Shown here: piece by piece, positions 15,206-22,284 of the stretch
How positions within the stretch are numbered: position 1 is the stretch's first letter
Layout: each line of letters opens with the position of its first letter
Source of the DNA: Clostridium gelidum
Lineage (GTDB): Bacteria > Bacillota > Clostridia > Clostridiales > Clostridiaceae
Reading direction: 5' to 3'
NCBI RefSeq assembly: GCF_019977655.1
Contig: NZ_AP024849.1
Location: 5,365,001 to 5,429,000 of the forward strand
DNA: 64,000 nt
Notes under the pieces: generated by a model
What the model saw: only the letters and a program-made list of their open reading frames with translations
Database searches by the model: none
What the model was told of the DNA's origin: nothing
Made by a program: the position numbers and the translations under genes

Positions 15206-16078
15206 CTATTGTATCGGAAAATAAATCTCAATCTGAGAGTTTTTATTTTCTGGTCCTAAAAATTGCTCTGTGTAACATTCCAAATCATCTCTGTCAGCAA
15301 GTTGAAAGCTACTCTTAGGAAACCACACCCCCCAAATATAACGATATGTAGAAATCAAAGTTTTTACTGTTCCTTTGTGTAGGAATTTAGCATACCTCCC
15401 ACAACCAATTTCTTTTAACTTCATACCTTTTATGATATTAGTGGCACTCGAGGTTTCAATCCCTATAAATACAGTAGTCTCACTGTTTTTGCTAAATTGG
15501 TTTGGCAGGCAGGTATCACCTGCTTCATAAATACTATACCGATTATTATGGCTGAAAATATAGTTTTGTTTGGCCAATTGAACATTCAGCTTTTCCCACA
15601 TTTCAATACAGTTATTTTTCTTTATACTCATTTCAAATCTGAACCCTACAACAGATTTGGCTTGGAATGTTACGATTTCCGGTACCAACTCCCCATAATT
15701 GCATTCAGTCAATTTGTCAATTTGCACGGACTGATGGCTTCCAATCAACACATCAATACCATTTCTTCTGTATTCAGTCGGTGTAATACCATATCTCTTT
15801 TTAAAGGCTCTTGTAAAGCTTTCAGCAGACTCGAAATAAAGTGAGATTGCGATGTCTACAATTTTTTTGTTGCTGTATACAATTTCGTATGCTGCTTGAG
15901 TCAGTCGCCGGCTTCTGATATAGCTACCAATTGTTTCTCCCATCACCGCTTGAAAACAACGATGGAAATGATAATAAGAATAGGAAACTGAATTAGCGAC
16001 CGATTCAACAGTCAATGGCTCATACAAATTTGTTTCAATAAATATAATCGCCCTGCCAATGATGTGCTTATTTTCCAA
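15206..16078 (-). CDS. AraC family regulator with GyrI-like effector domain
   Basis: A 290-residue transcription factor. Residues ~8-105 hold the two AraC helix-turn-helix motifs (LTVESVANSVSYSYYHFHRC and IVDIAISLYFESAESFTRAF, then GITPTEYRR). Residues ~125-290 resemble the GyrI/Rob-like ligand-binding domain (VVGFRFEMSIKKNNC, GIETSSAT, then WGVWFP). DNA-binding first, effector second is the Rob/MarA-like order; such proteins respond to small hydrophobic molecules. The TTG start at 16076-16078 has AGGAGGAG seven bases upstream. It lies 16 bp after the C45 hydrolase gene, so both form one transcription unit. Confidence 0.88.
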   Translation of the reverse strand: MENKHIIGRAIIFIETNLYEPLTVESVANSVSYSYYHFHRCFQAVMGETIGSYIRSRRLTQAAYEIVYSNKKIVDIAISLYFESAESFTRAFKKRYGITPTEYRRNGIDVLIGSHQSVQIDKLTECNYGELVPEIVTFQAKSVVGFRFEMSIKKNNCIEMWEKLNVQLAKQNYIFSHNNRYSIYEAGDTCLPNQFSKNSETTVFIGIETSSATNIIKGMKLKEIGCGRYAKFLHKGTVKTLISTYRYIWGVWFPKSSFQLADRDDLECYTEQFLGPENKNSQIEIYFPIQ

Positions 16079-16094
16079 TGCAGTCTCCTCCTTT

Positions 16095-17204
16095 TTAATA
16101 TATTATATTGTAAAAATCTTTTCCCGCTTTTTCACACGGAAGATTTACTATAATTTCTTGCTCTTTTAATTTTTGTACCGTAAAAGTTCTCCAATCATTA
16201 GCTTGAGGCGAACCAAATGCAATCTCTATTCTTTTCTCTGTTGTATCAAACAACATAGAACGTAAAGTTCCAAAGAATTCTGGATAATAGTGGCAACACA
16301 ATCCTTGAGGATAAGATGTCGACAGTATCCATTTTAAATCTTGTACTGATATTTTTTCTTTTTCAGAAAACATTTTTTCGATTGCTTTGTAACGAATCAC
16401 CGAGTTTTCAATCAGCATCTTTTCATATGGTTTTATTTCTGGTAAAACTGCATGGTTTGTAGAAATCAAAGAGTTCTGTTTAGAATCGTCATCTAAAATG
16501 CGATATGCTTTGTGACCGTCTATACATTGTAACAGCCCAATTTTGTTGTTGCTGTCAGCAAGCATTAAATTGATATTATATCCGATAGGTGCATCCATTG
16601 TCCATGCAATCGCCTCCTCAACATTTTTACAGTTTTCCAAAATGCTTCTAATAACAATCCAAAAAGAAAAACCGGTTATATCACCTTTCTGACCACCCTC
16701 AAAGTTACCAACAGGCAACCCATTGCTAGCTTTACACGCTGCCAGCCCATATTCATTCATTCCATCGCATCGCCCGAACAAATTGAGTGTAGAACCAATA
16801 TAACTGTATTTTCCCTTAATAGCTGTATATGCAAAACACATTTCTTCCATTTCATCATTAAAATCATAGTTACGTGCCATCAAGGTGTGTCCGTTTTCAG
16901 TCTTATTAGAAACTGCGGACATCAAACTGCACCCTCGTTCCAAATATGTTATTGCATAAAAAATAACCTGTTCTTTCGAAATTCCGACTATATCTGCAAA
17001 GCCTTTGATTTCCTCGTTGACGCCACTGCTATAACAGTCAAGCAAGTTAGATATTTTTGTTAATTTACTTTGAGGATAAGCATTAGGTGGTAAAATCACC
17101 TTTTGCAATAAATCAGGTTGGGATAAAATCCAATTACCAATCTGTGTTCCAACCTCATAACTTGTTCCTACAAAATTCTTTAAGTACATCTTTGTTTTTT
17201 TCAT
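16095..17204 (-). CDS. C45 family Ntn-hydrolase (acyltransferase/amide hydrolase-like)
   Basis: A 369-residue protein of the C45/choloylglycine-hydrolase-like Ntn group (isopenicillin N acyltransferase relatives). The catalytic Cys is at about residue 92 in LERGCSLMSAVS, followed by HTLMARNYDFND (~107-118), in which the Arg and Asp next to the nucleophile are conserved. Further motifs are GRCDGMNEYGLA and STNHAVLP. Such enzymes process themselves and cleave or make linear amides. The ATG at 17204 is preferred over an upstream TTG because AAGGTAAGGTG lies right before it. Together with AraC it is the only two-gene module of the array; the regulator may sense the enzyme's substrate. Confidence 0.8.
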   Translation of the reverse strand: MKKTKMYLKNFVGTSYEVGTQIGNWILSQPDLLQKVILPPNAYPQSKLTKISNLLDCYSSGVNEEIKGFADIVGISKEQVIFYAITYLERGCSLMSAVSNKTENGHTLMARNYDFNDEMEEMCFAYTAIKGKYSYIGSTLNLFGRCDGMNEYGLAACKASNGLPVGNFEGGQKGDITGFSFWIVIRSILENCKNVEEAIAWTMDAPIGYNINLMLADSNNKIGLLQCIDGHKAYRILDDDSKQNSLISTNHAVLPEIKPYEKMLIENSVIRYKAIEKMFSEKEKISVQDLKWILSTSYPQGLCCHYYPEFFGTLRSMLFDTTEKRIEIAFGSPQANDWRTFTVQKLKEQEIIVNLPCEKAGKDFYNIIY

Positions 17205-17294
17205 TAAAAACACCTTACCTTTCAAAGAAATTATAAGATAAAATAAGACGATATACTTGATATTTTCTGCGGATTATATAATTAATTCATTATT

Positions 17295-17424
17295 CAAATT
17301 ACTATTTATCGTTTGGTTAATTATAACATATTATATAAATATTACACTTAAATAGCTCAAATTTGGGCAAAAATTATAGAAGCTTATCCCAAAACGATAT
17401 GGACAAGCTTCTATTTTTATTATT
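17295..17424 (-). repeat. Leader repeat, family L2, copy 2
   Basis: The same unit as 14818-14946: the half-site CAAATTACTATTTATCG, the AT-rich promoter block (minus-strand TATAAT), the linker CTCAAATTTGGGCAAAAATT and the stem AGAAGCTT...AAGCTTCT with following T residues. It precedes the C45/AraC pair and, at its far end, terminates the upstream VOC transcript. Confidence 0.7.
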
Positions 17425-17553
17425 GGCATAATCATTCTTTAATATAGCAGGTGATTTTCGGATATCTCCTGTTTTTACATGACTTCCCTTCGAAACACTA
17501 CTTTGCAAAGTAGCAATTTCCTGCTTAGCCAGTTTGACAATATCTTCATTCAT
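17374..17553 (-). CDS. Short open frame coupled to the VOC gene, probably truncated
   Basis: A 59-residue frame starting at the ATG at 17551-17553, with GAGGGTG seven bases upstream and an 8-bp overlap with the stop of the VOC gene, a sign of translational coupling. Residues 1-~35 look protein-like (NEDIVKLAKQEIATLQSSV), while the last ~12 (SISFWDKLL) are encoded by the terminator stem of the L2 repeat. The original 3' end was therefore probably replaced by the repeat. The family is unknown. Confidence 0.4.
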   Translation of the reverse strand: MNEDIVKLAKQEIATLQSSVSKGSHVKTGDIRKSPAILKNDYANNKNRSLSISFWDKLL

Positions 17554-18001
17554 TATATTCACCCTCTTTGGGTATATATTGACCTGTAATCTCTATGGTA
17601 TTATCATCTGGATCTGCAACTTGAAAATAATAATATGGCATTACATTATTTATATATTTAACCTTAGTCACTAAATCGCTGATATTTAAATTTATTATTC
17701 TTTCTCGCTCTTTTTCTAAATCTTCAACCCAAAAATTTAATACAAACTTATTGGTATTTTTTGCCTCTGATATAGCAACAAGATTATCAAATTTCTCAAC
17801 ATATTGTCCCTTATGTATTGTTAATTCTGGATTTTTATTATCAAAATAACCGTTCATTATAGATATGTTATGACCCTCAAATTCAAATTGAGCAAAACGC
17901 TCCATATTCTTTGCCGTTACTTTCATCTCCAGTAATTTTTCATAAAAATTTACTGACTTATTAAAATACCTAACTATTAAATAAATCGGACCTAAATGCA
18001 T
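17546..18001 (-). CDS. VOC (glyoxalase/bleomycin-resistance fold) protein
   Basis: A 151-residue VOC protein. The opening MHLGPIYLIVRYFNKSVNFY is the first beta-alpha unit, and the second repeat ends YYYFQVADPDDNTIEITGQY with a D-P-D turn and the C-terminal metal-ligand Glu. The middle (~60-85) is longer than in the minimal domain. The function could be a lyase, dioxygenase or antibiotic-binding protein. GGAGG lies five bases before the ATG. The stop overlaps the start of the short frame at 17374-17553. Confidence 0.82.
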   Translation of the reverse strand: MHLGPIYLIVRYFNKSVNFYEKLLEMKVTAKNMERFAQFEFEGHNISIMNGYFDNKNPELTIHKGQYVEKFDNLVAISEAKNTNKFVLNFWVEDLEKERERIINLNISDLVTKVKYINNVMPYYYFQVADPDDNTIEITGQYIPKEGEYNE

Positions 18002-18049
18002 TTTATTCCTCCATCATATATAAAAATCTTTAATTTCAAACTCCCCTAC

Positions 18050-18067
18050 AAATTGAAATTTATCGTT
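18050..18067 (-). repeat. Junction repeat, right half only
   Basis: TACAAATTGAAATTTATCG stands 11 bp from the stop of the GNAT gene at 18078 and ~34 bp before the VOC ribosome-binding site. Confidence 0.5.
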
Positions 18068-18077
18068 AAACGAAGTT

Positions 18078-18563
18078 TTATATATGCCATACATATAGTG
18101 CCATATCATAATTATTTTCTGAATTTTTCCTACTTGCATATATAAAACCTTCATTTTCATATAACATCCTCAATTTATTTCTTTGCAAATTGCAATCTAA
18201 TCTCAGTGAATTAATACCATTTTTTAAAGATAATTTTTTTGCAAATTTAATAAGTTCTTTTGAAATGCCCTTACCTGCAAATTCTCTCTTAACAGCTAAC
18301 TTATGTATATATAGTGACTTTCCCTGTGGAATTTTAGGCCAATATTTTGAGTCTAAATCAGTTATAGCTATACATGCTGCCGGAACCCCATTCTGATAAT
18401 CAATATAGAAATCATTAATTTGATAATCTTTTGATAGAGAATTCCACTTTATACTGTCCTCATTCCATTGATTCTGCAATTTATTTTTTTTCATCCAAAT
18501 TACTACATCTATCAGAATCCCCTCAATCGTAAGAATATCATTTTCATCTGCCTGTTTTATCAT
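18078..18563 (-). CDS. GNAT family N-acetyltransferase
   Basis: A 161-residue GNAT protein. The strand LYIHKLAVKREFAGKGISKE (~84-103) combines beta-4 and the acetyl-CoA loop (R-E-F-A-G-K-G-I), followed by LIKFAKKLSLKNGINSLRLD and the C-terminal NEGFIYASRK. An early WNEDSIKWNSLSKDY segment shapes the acceptor site. This arrangement is common among clostridial one-gene GNATs with unknown substrate. GAGGATAGTTT precedes the ATG. It is flanked by a half and a complete junction repeat. Confidence 0.85.
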   Translation of the reverse strand: MIKQADENDILTIEGILIDVVIWMKKNKLQNQWNEDSIKWNSLSKDYQINDFYIDYQNGVPAACIAITDLDSKYWPKIPQGKSLYIHKLAVKREFAGKGISKELIKFAKKLSLKNGINSLRLDCNLQRNKLRMLYENEGFIYASRKNSENNYDMALYVWHI

Positions 18564-18610
18564 AAACTATCCTCTATAAATTCTTCATAATTCATAAAGT
18601 CCTCTTCCTT

Positions 18611-18655
18611 TCAAATTCCTATTTATAATACTCACCCATAAATTAGAATCTATTT
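18611..18655 (-). repeat. Cassette-junction repeat J5 (complete)
   Basis: TCAAATTCCTATTTATAATA, CTCACCCATA, then AATTAGAATCTATTTCG. Compared with J2 and J4 the left half has TTC for TAC and the right half TAGAATC for TGGAATT. The VOC stop (TAG, 18650-18652) lies inside it. Confidence 0.65.
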
Positions 18656-19117
18656 CGCACATGCTTTAACAAATTTAATAGGAACCTCCATTCTTTTTGC
18701 TGTTTCCTCTAATGTAAGACCACTATCTAAAAAACGTTTGCATACGACTTTAATGTTTTCACCAACTTCAATAACATGCTTATCTAAATCATAGAAACGA
18801 ACCACTCTTTGTCCCCATCTGTGCTCATAGACAGGGTGTACATATTCAATGTATTTAATAACATTTAATCTTTCAATAAAACTATCAAAATTATCTTCTT
18901 CAAAATACAGTTCTGAATCATTACCATTAAATATAATGTCATTATCATTTTTCTGAATAAAATCTTTCCAACTTTCTTTTGTTTGCAACGCAACACCACC
19001 AGTTAAAGTGATATTTTCTCCAAAATCCATAATAACTTTTAATCCTAAAACATCTTTATAGAATATTTTTGATTTTTCCATATCTGTTACAATCAACATA
19101 GGATTCTTAAATTTCAT
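18650..19117 (-). CDS. VOC protein with C-terminal helical extension
   Basis: A 155-residue protein. The VOC domain fills ~1-125 (MLIVTDMEKSKIFYKDVLG at the start; RVVRFYDLDKHVIEVGENI at the end, with the D-x-D/H-x-I-E-V metal-ligand end). The last 30 residues (CKRFLDSGLTLEETAKRMEV) form a short extension resembling a helix-turn-helix, also seen in a subgroup of clostridial VOC proteins. The ATG at 19117 is used because AAAGG stands nine bases upstream; the first ATG overlaps that site. The substrate is unknown. Confidence 0.82.
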   Translation of the reverse strand: MKFKNPMLIVTDMEKSKIFYKDVLGLKVIMDFGENITLTGGVALQTKESWKDFIQKNDNDIIFNGNDSELYFEEDNFDSFIERLNVIKYIEYVHPVYEHRWGQRVVRFYDLDKHVIEVGENIKVVCKRFLDSGLTLEETAKRMEVPIKFVKACAK

Positions 19118-19132
19118 GAGCTTCATCCTTTC

Positions 19133-19186
19133 AAATTACCATTTACCGTTTACTCAATTATAACATAATTTGTAAATATTACACTA
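19133..19186 (-). repeat. Leader repeat, family L2, proximal part only
   Basis: TCAAATTACCATTTACCG, then TTTACTCAATTATAACATAA. This corresponds to the half-site and minus-strand promoter block of the L2 copies, without the linker and terminator stem. It drives the VOC gene at 18650. Confidence 0.55.
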
Positions 19187-19270
19187 TTCAATTTTAATAG
19201 GAGCAGCTGCATCCGTTATTAGAATGACTCAAAAAAAATATTACGTTTTTGAATAATGTAAAATATTAAT

Positions 19271-19708
19271 CTATAATTTATTTTCTTTTGATTTAATTTT
19301 CTTAGTATATTCTTCAATTCGCTCATGTACAATCTCATATAATCTTATTTCGTAAACTTCTATTCTGTTATATAGTAACCTCACTTCGTTTGAATTAACA
19401 TTTTCTGAAAAATCATCATAAGCTTTCATAAGTTCTTTCTTTATGATTATTTCTTCTTCTGTATCGGCACCTGTTATACGCATGTCTCTTTCTGGGTAAT
19501 ACATTATTGTATAAAGACGAAAATTATTTCGAGCTTCTGTTAAGGAATACTCACCATTGGGTCCACCACAAACTTGATCAGCATCTGCATCATCTTGCCC
19601 ATCATCCTCCCAATTACATATGATACAGATATCATAATTTGATTTTTCATCTAAAGTAGGATAACCACAGCATGGACACTTAAATTTCTTTTTATATTTA
19701 TTTATCAT
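19271..19708 (-). CDS. CPCC family cysteine-rich protein
   Basis: A 145-residue protein. The N-terminal ~50 residues carry the CPCC family pattern: FKCPCCGYPTLDEKSNYDIC, then IICNWEDDGQDDADADQVCG and GPNGEYSLTEARNNF. The two Cys pairs probably bind zinc. The rest (~75-145) is a charged helical extension not seen in all members. CPCC proteins often sit near polymorphic-toxin immunity genes and in cassette arrays; their role is unknown. The ATG at 19708 is preferred because AAGAGGTG lies before it; a GTG three codons earlier falls inside that site. Confidence 0.85.
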   Translation of the reverse strand: MINKYKKKFKCPCCGYPTLDEKSNYDICIICNWEDDGQDDADADQVCGGPNGEYSLTEARNNFRLYTIMYYPERDMRITGADTEEEIIIKKELMKAYDDFSENVNSNEVRLLYNRIEVYEIRLYEIVHERIEEYTKKIKSKENKL

Positions 19709-19786
19709 AGAATTCACCTCTTATTTAAGTATAAGTTCTCGTTACATTAATTAATCTCACTTAGTATTCTTAAAATAAATGCTTAT

Positions 19787-21070
19787 CTAGTCCCAATAAC
19801 TTGAAGCTATCATTCTTAATAAGCTATGCTTATCATTATCTTCAACTATATAATCTATAAAGAATTCTTCAATTTTCGGATCATCTTTTATCTTGTTAAG
19901 TACCTTAAAAGCTGTAGCCTTTAGATTATAACAATCAATTTTCGCACATTTAAATGCAATATCTTTAGTTCTATGATCTGTATTACTCGATAAAATAAGA
20001 AGCAAACTTCGTAATGTCTTAAGCTTTTCATCATCTATTTTAGAGAATAATAATTCTATTTCTTTATCAGAAAAATCTATGATATTTGCTCCCCATAATA
20101 CCATTTCTGCTAGTTCATTTATTTCTAAATAGTACTTAGTAGAATCATGATAGCATCTTTCCCATATTCTATTAATAAGACTTGTTTTTAATCTATTGAC
20201 TTTTGTATATTGTGTTTTAGTATCTCTATTCATGTATTTAAGTTGAAATTTTTTTTGAATATTATCATAGTCAATTTTAATTCCAGAATAAAGAACTGTC
20301 GAAGGAACATTAATATTTTCTTCTCTTTCATACATTATTCCGCTATATGGAAGTATCGCAATACATTTAACTTTTTTCCCGAGTTTAGCAGCGGCACAAG
20401 CCTTATGATGCCCATCAAGTATTAGGCTAACAAATTCGGAATAATTATAAACAATAGTTCTTGGAGCATTTTCATAATCTTCGTACTTCTTAATGTAGTA
20501 GTCAACTCTATTTTCATCAAAACACTCTGTATTTTGTGTAGGATATAAATATGCTGGAATACCATTAACATAGTCATAATCTTCAGTTAATATTCCCGCC
20601 GTTGCAGGATTATCGGTAAATGAATCATTCACCTCCCAAAAGAAATGTCCATTTCCATCTGTTGGATATGCTTCAATGTCTGCAATTACGTATAGTCCAC
20701 TTTGTAACAACCCCAATAAAGGTGCCATATCCATAATTGAATGTTCTAAATTCACATATGACATATTTAACTTCTCACGTATATTTCTAATTTCAGGACA
20801 ATCAACAGTATTAATTCCATATCCAGTAGCAAGCATACTGGCACATGTAGGACATGATGGTGAATCTTTTTGTACCAATGGAACACCATTCAATTTAATA
20901 TGTGATAAAAACCTATGTCCATAATAATCATCCGCCTCCATCATTGTTTCAGTTTCTAACGCTCCAGTTCCACTGACCAGAACCAACTTTGCTGAAGAAC
21001 ACCAATAATAAGATGAAACATCTATATCTTTTACGACATCAACATTAATTTTATTCTTATGAAATAACAT
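19787..21070 (-). CDS. Unknown protein with ParB-like DGHHK motif and HEAT-like C-terminus
   Basis: A 427-residue protein not matched to a named family. The middle holds VSLILDGHHKACAAAKLGKK (~213-232), the D-G-H-H-R/K-x-x-A motif of ParB/sulfiredoxin-like nuclease folds, suggesting nucleotide or DNA handling. Nearer the N-terminus is a CPTC pair (~72-75). The last ~100 residues are helical and could be HEAT-like repeats (RSLLLILSSNTDHRTKDIAF). GAGGAGG precedes the ATG. It follows the CPCC gene's promoter side with ~79 bp between them. A role in conflict or immunity is a guess. Confidence 0.6.
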   Translation of the reverse strand: MLFHKNKINVDVVKDIDVSSYYWCSSAKLVLVSGTGALETETMMEADDYYGHRFLSHIKLNGVPLVQKDSPSCPTCASMLATGYGINTVDCPEIRNIREKLNMSYVNLEHSIMDMAPLLGLLQSGLYVIADIEAYPTDGNGHFFWEVNDSFTDNPATAGILTEDYDYVNGIPAYLYPTQNTECFDENRVDYYIKKYEDYENAPRTIVYNYSEFVSLILDGHHKACAAAKLGKKVKCIAILPYSGIMYEREENINVPSTVLYSGIKIDYDNIQKKFQLKYMNRDTKTQYTKVNRLKTSLINRIWERCYHDSTKYYLEINELAEMVLWGANIIDFSDKEIELLFSKIDDEKLKTLRSLLLILSSNTDHRTKDIAFKCAKIDCYNLKATAFKVLNKIKDDPKIEEFFIDYIVEDNDKHSLLRMIASSYWD

Positions 21071-21107
21071 AGAATTTCCTCCTCATAATAAAAGTAATCT
21101 TTGGTTC

Positions 21108-21166
21108 ATTATTGGTTACAATATATGAATTAATTATAACATATATTGTAATTATCACATTATTCA
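21108..21166 (-). promoter_or_regulatory. AT-rich leader of the ParB-like gene, L2-like
   Basis: GGTTACAATATATGAATTAA, then TTATAACATATATTGTAATT is a degenerate version of the L2 promoter block (TTAATTATAACATATT) in the same place relative to a minus-strand gene. ACAATATATG and CATATATTGT are also inverted repeats, so a regulator could bind here. Confidence 0.4.
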
Positions 21167-21184
21167 ACTTTCAAAGAACATTTT

Positions 21185-21318
21185 CTAAATTTACTGCGTC
21201 AAATTTACATATTCTTTACGGTAGTGATTTTCCTCATACTCCAGTGACTACTTGTAAATTTCTTTCAAAAGCATTAGAAAATACAGAAAAACTTACTGCT
21301 GAAGAAAAAATACTATAA
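21185..21318 (+). pseudogene. C-terminal fragment of an amidohydrolase
   Basis: The plus strand reads FTASNLHILYGSDFPHTPVT, then a helix ending LENTEKLTAEEKIL before TAA at 21316-21318. I/L-x-x-G-S-D-F/Y-P-x-x-P is the metal-site Asp motif near the end of amidohydrolase-2 (TIM-barrel) enzymes, and L-x-x-E-E-K-x-x-I is their last helix. The usual final GNAxxxF is missing, so both ends are truncated. Confidence 0.6.
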
Positions 21319-21427
21319 ATTCTCCATGTTATATTTTATTTATTGAATTACTATATTTATTTTGATATGATTTATTTATTAATAATAAGTTTGTCACAAT
21401 ATTATTTTCTAAAATGGAGGGTTTAAA

Positions 21428-21832
21428 ATGATAAAAATTCTTTTATGTTGCGGGGGAGGCTTCTCCTCAAGTGCCTTGTCTAATAAGGCGAAAAAGGAAA
21501 TACTAGAAAATAACATGCAAAACGATTTTGATATTGAATTTTCTCCATTTTTTACTGCAACTAATAAAATATCTGAATTTGATATCCTTGTGTGCTGTCC
21601 TCATCTAATATATGATGTTAAGAGAATGCTAAAAAACTCCAGTCTTGATATACCTATTTATATTCTTCCACCAAAAATGTACGGACTTATGAATATCAAA
21701 GAGTTAGCATTAGATGTTATAGATGTAATAGATCTATATAATAAAAATAAAGTAAATCCAATACATTTTCCTGGAGAAGAAAATACTATGTCGATTACTA
21801 GATATGTTGCTTATAGAAATAGTAAAGTTTAA
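21428..21832 (+). CDS. Orphan PTS EIIB, lactose/cellobiose-type
   Basis: A 134-residue protein. The phosphocysteine loop is ILLCCGGGFSSSALSNKAKK, with two adjacent Cys (7 and 8) where family members usually have one; the P-loop-like C-x-x-G-x-S-S/T pattern is intact. The downstream part follows the EIIB fold (ISEFDILVCCPHLIYDVKRM, then IPIYILPPKMYGLMN). It is ~30 residues longer than typical EIIB; the tail is new sequence. No EIIA or EIIC is adjacent, so it may work with a distant PTS or sense sugars. AATGGAGG lies eight bases before the ATG. Confidence 0.75.
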   Translation: MIKILLCCGGGFSSSALSNKAKKEILENNMQNDFDIEFSPFFTATNKISEFDILVCCPHLIYDVKRMLKNSSLDIPIYILPPKMYGLMNIKELALDVIDVIDLYNKNKVNPIHFPGEENTMSITRYVAYRNSKV

Positions 21833-21845
21833 TTATTAATTAACA

Positions 21846-21977
21846 AAAATCCAACTATCTGATGATGAAATAAATACTTTAAATAAATATAGATCTTTAG
21901 ATTATCTTGGTAAACATAATATAGCTGCAGTTTTAGAAATGGAACTTAATAGATGCATGAAATTAAGTGCAACTTGA
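21846..21977 (+). pseudogene. C-terminal remnant of an XRE-family repressor
   Basis: In-frame codons after the PTS gene read QLSDDEINTLNKYRSLDYLG, then KHNIAAVLEMELNRC to TGA at 21975. L-s-x-x-E-x-x-x-I/L-x-x-Y-R-x-L-D...G...A-V-x-x-V-L-E-x-E-x-x-R is the usual tail of phage-type HTH XRE/cI regulators in Clostridium. There is no start and the helix-turn-helix is lost. The TGA lies at the edge of the hairpin repeat at 21973-22020. Confidence 0.6.
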
Positions 21978-22020
21978 TTCAGGTGGGGTTTGATCCCCAT
22001 CTGAATCTTAGTTGACCTTA
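21973..22020. repeat. Hairpin repeat G, copy 1
   Basis: GATTCAGGTGGGG pairs with CCCCATCTGAATC (one G-T) around TTTGAT, then TTAGTTGACCTTAT. The same hairpin, in opposite orientation, is at 32196-32247. It interrupts or caps the XRE fragment. It could be a scar of an IS200/IS605-type terminus, but that is not proved here. Confidence 0.65.
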
Positions 22021-22235
22021 TACCCTCAAGGGTCACAATGTCCAGGAGCGTGCAACCGTTATCTCCAACTTAAGCAGATAAGTGAAAGTCCAAATCTATG
22101 ATTTGGTTACTTGAACTTAGTTAACCTCATTAAAATTGATTTAGTGTGAATCGCTTACTCATCTGACTTTAGGAAGAGGAATTTCCTCTATAGTGGGAAT
22201 GTTACGGATGCTAGCTATCGGATAAAATTATACAT
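22021..22235. other. Structured non-coding stretch, unidentified
   Basis: No open frame with a start and ribosome-binding site is present. Several short stems follow one another: GACC...GGGTC, the H-type hairpin at 22080-22118 (AAGTGAAAGTCCAAATC and GATTTGGTTACTTGAACTT) and GAGGAATTTCCTC. The base composition is richer in G and C than the surrounding intergenic DNA. A decayed mobile-element end or a structured RNA are both possible. Confidence 0.35.
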
Positions 22236-22241
22236 AATTAA

Positions 22242-22272
22242 AAGACTTCGCATAAATTTTACACGAAGTCTT
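22242..22272 (-). terminator. Terminator downstream of the Rpn nuclease gene
   Basis: AAGACTTCG (22242-22250) pairs with CGAAGTCTT (22264-22272) around 13 bases. Read on the minus strand it is followed by TTAATTAT. It ends the Rpn transcript. Confidence 0.65.
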
Positions 22273-22284
22273 ACTTATCCATAT

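Noticed and set aside
11877..19150. Riboswitch leaders before array genes
   Set aside because: The leaders are short (40-60 nt) and AT-rich, with no recognisable aptamer core.
10217..19186. A genuine class-type integron
   Set aside because: No integron integrase or attI is visible and the repeats are much AT-richer than known attC; kept only as cassette-like.
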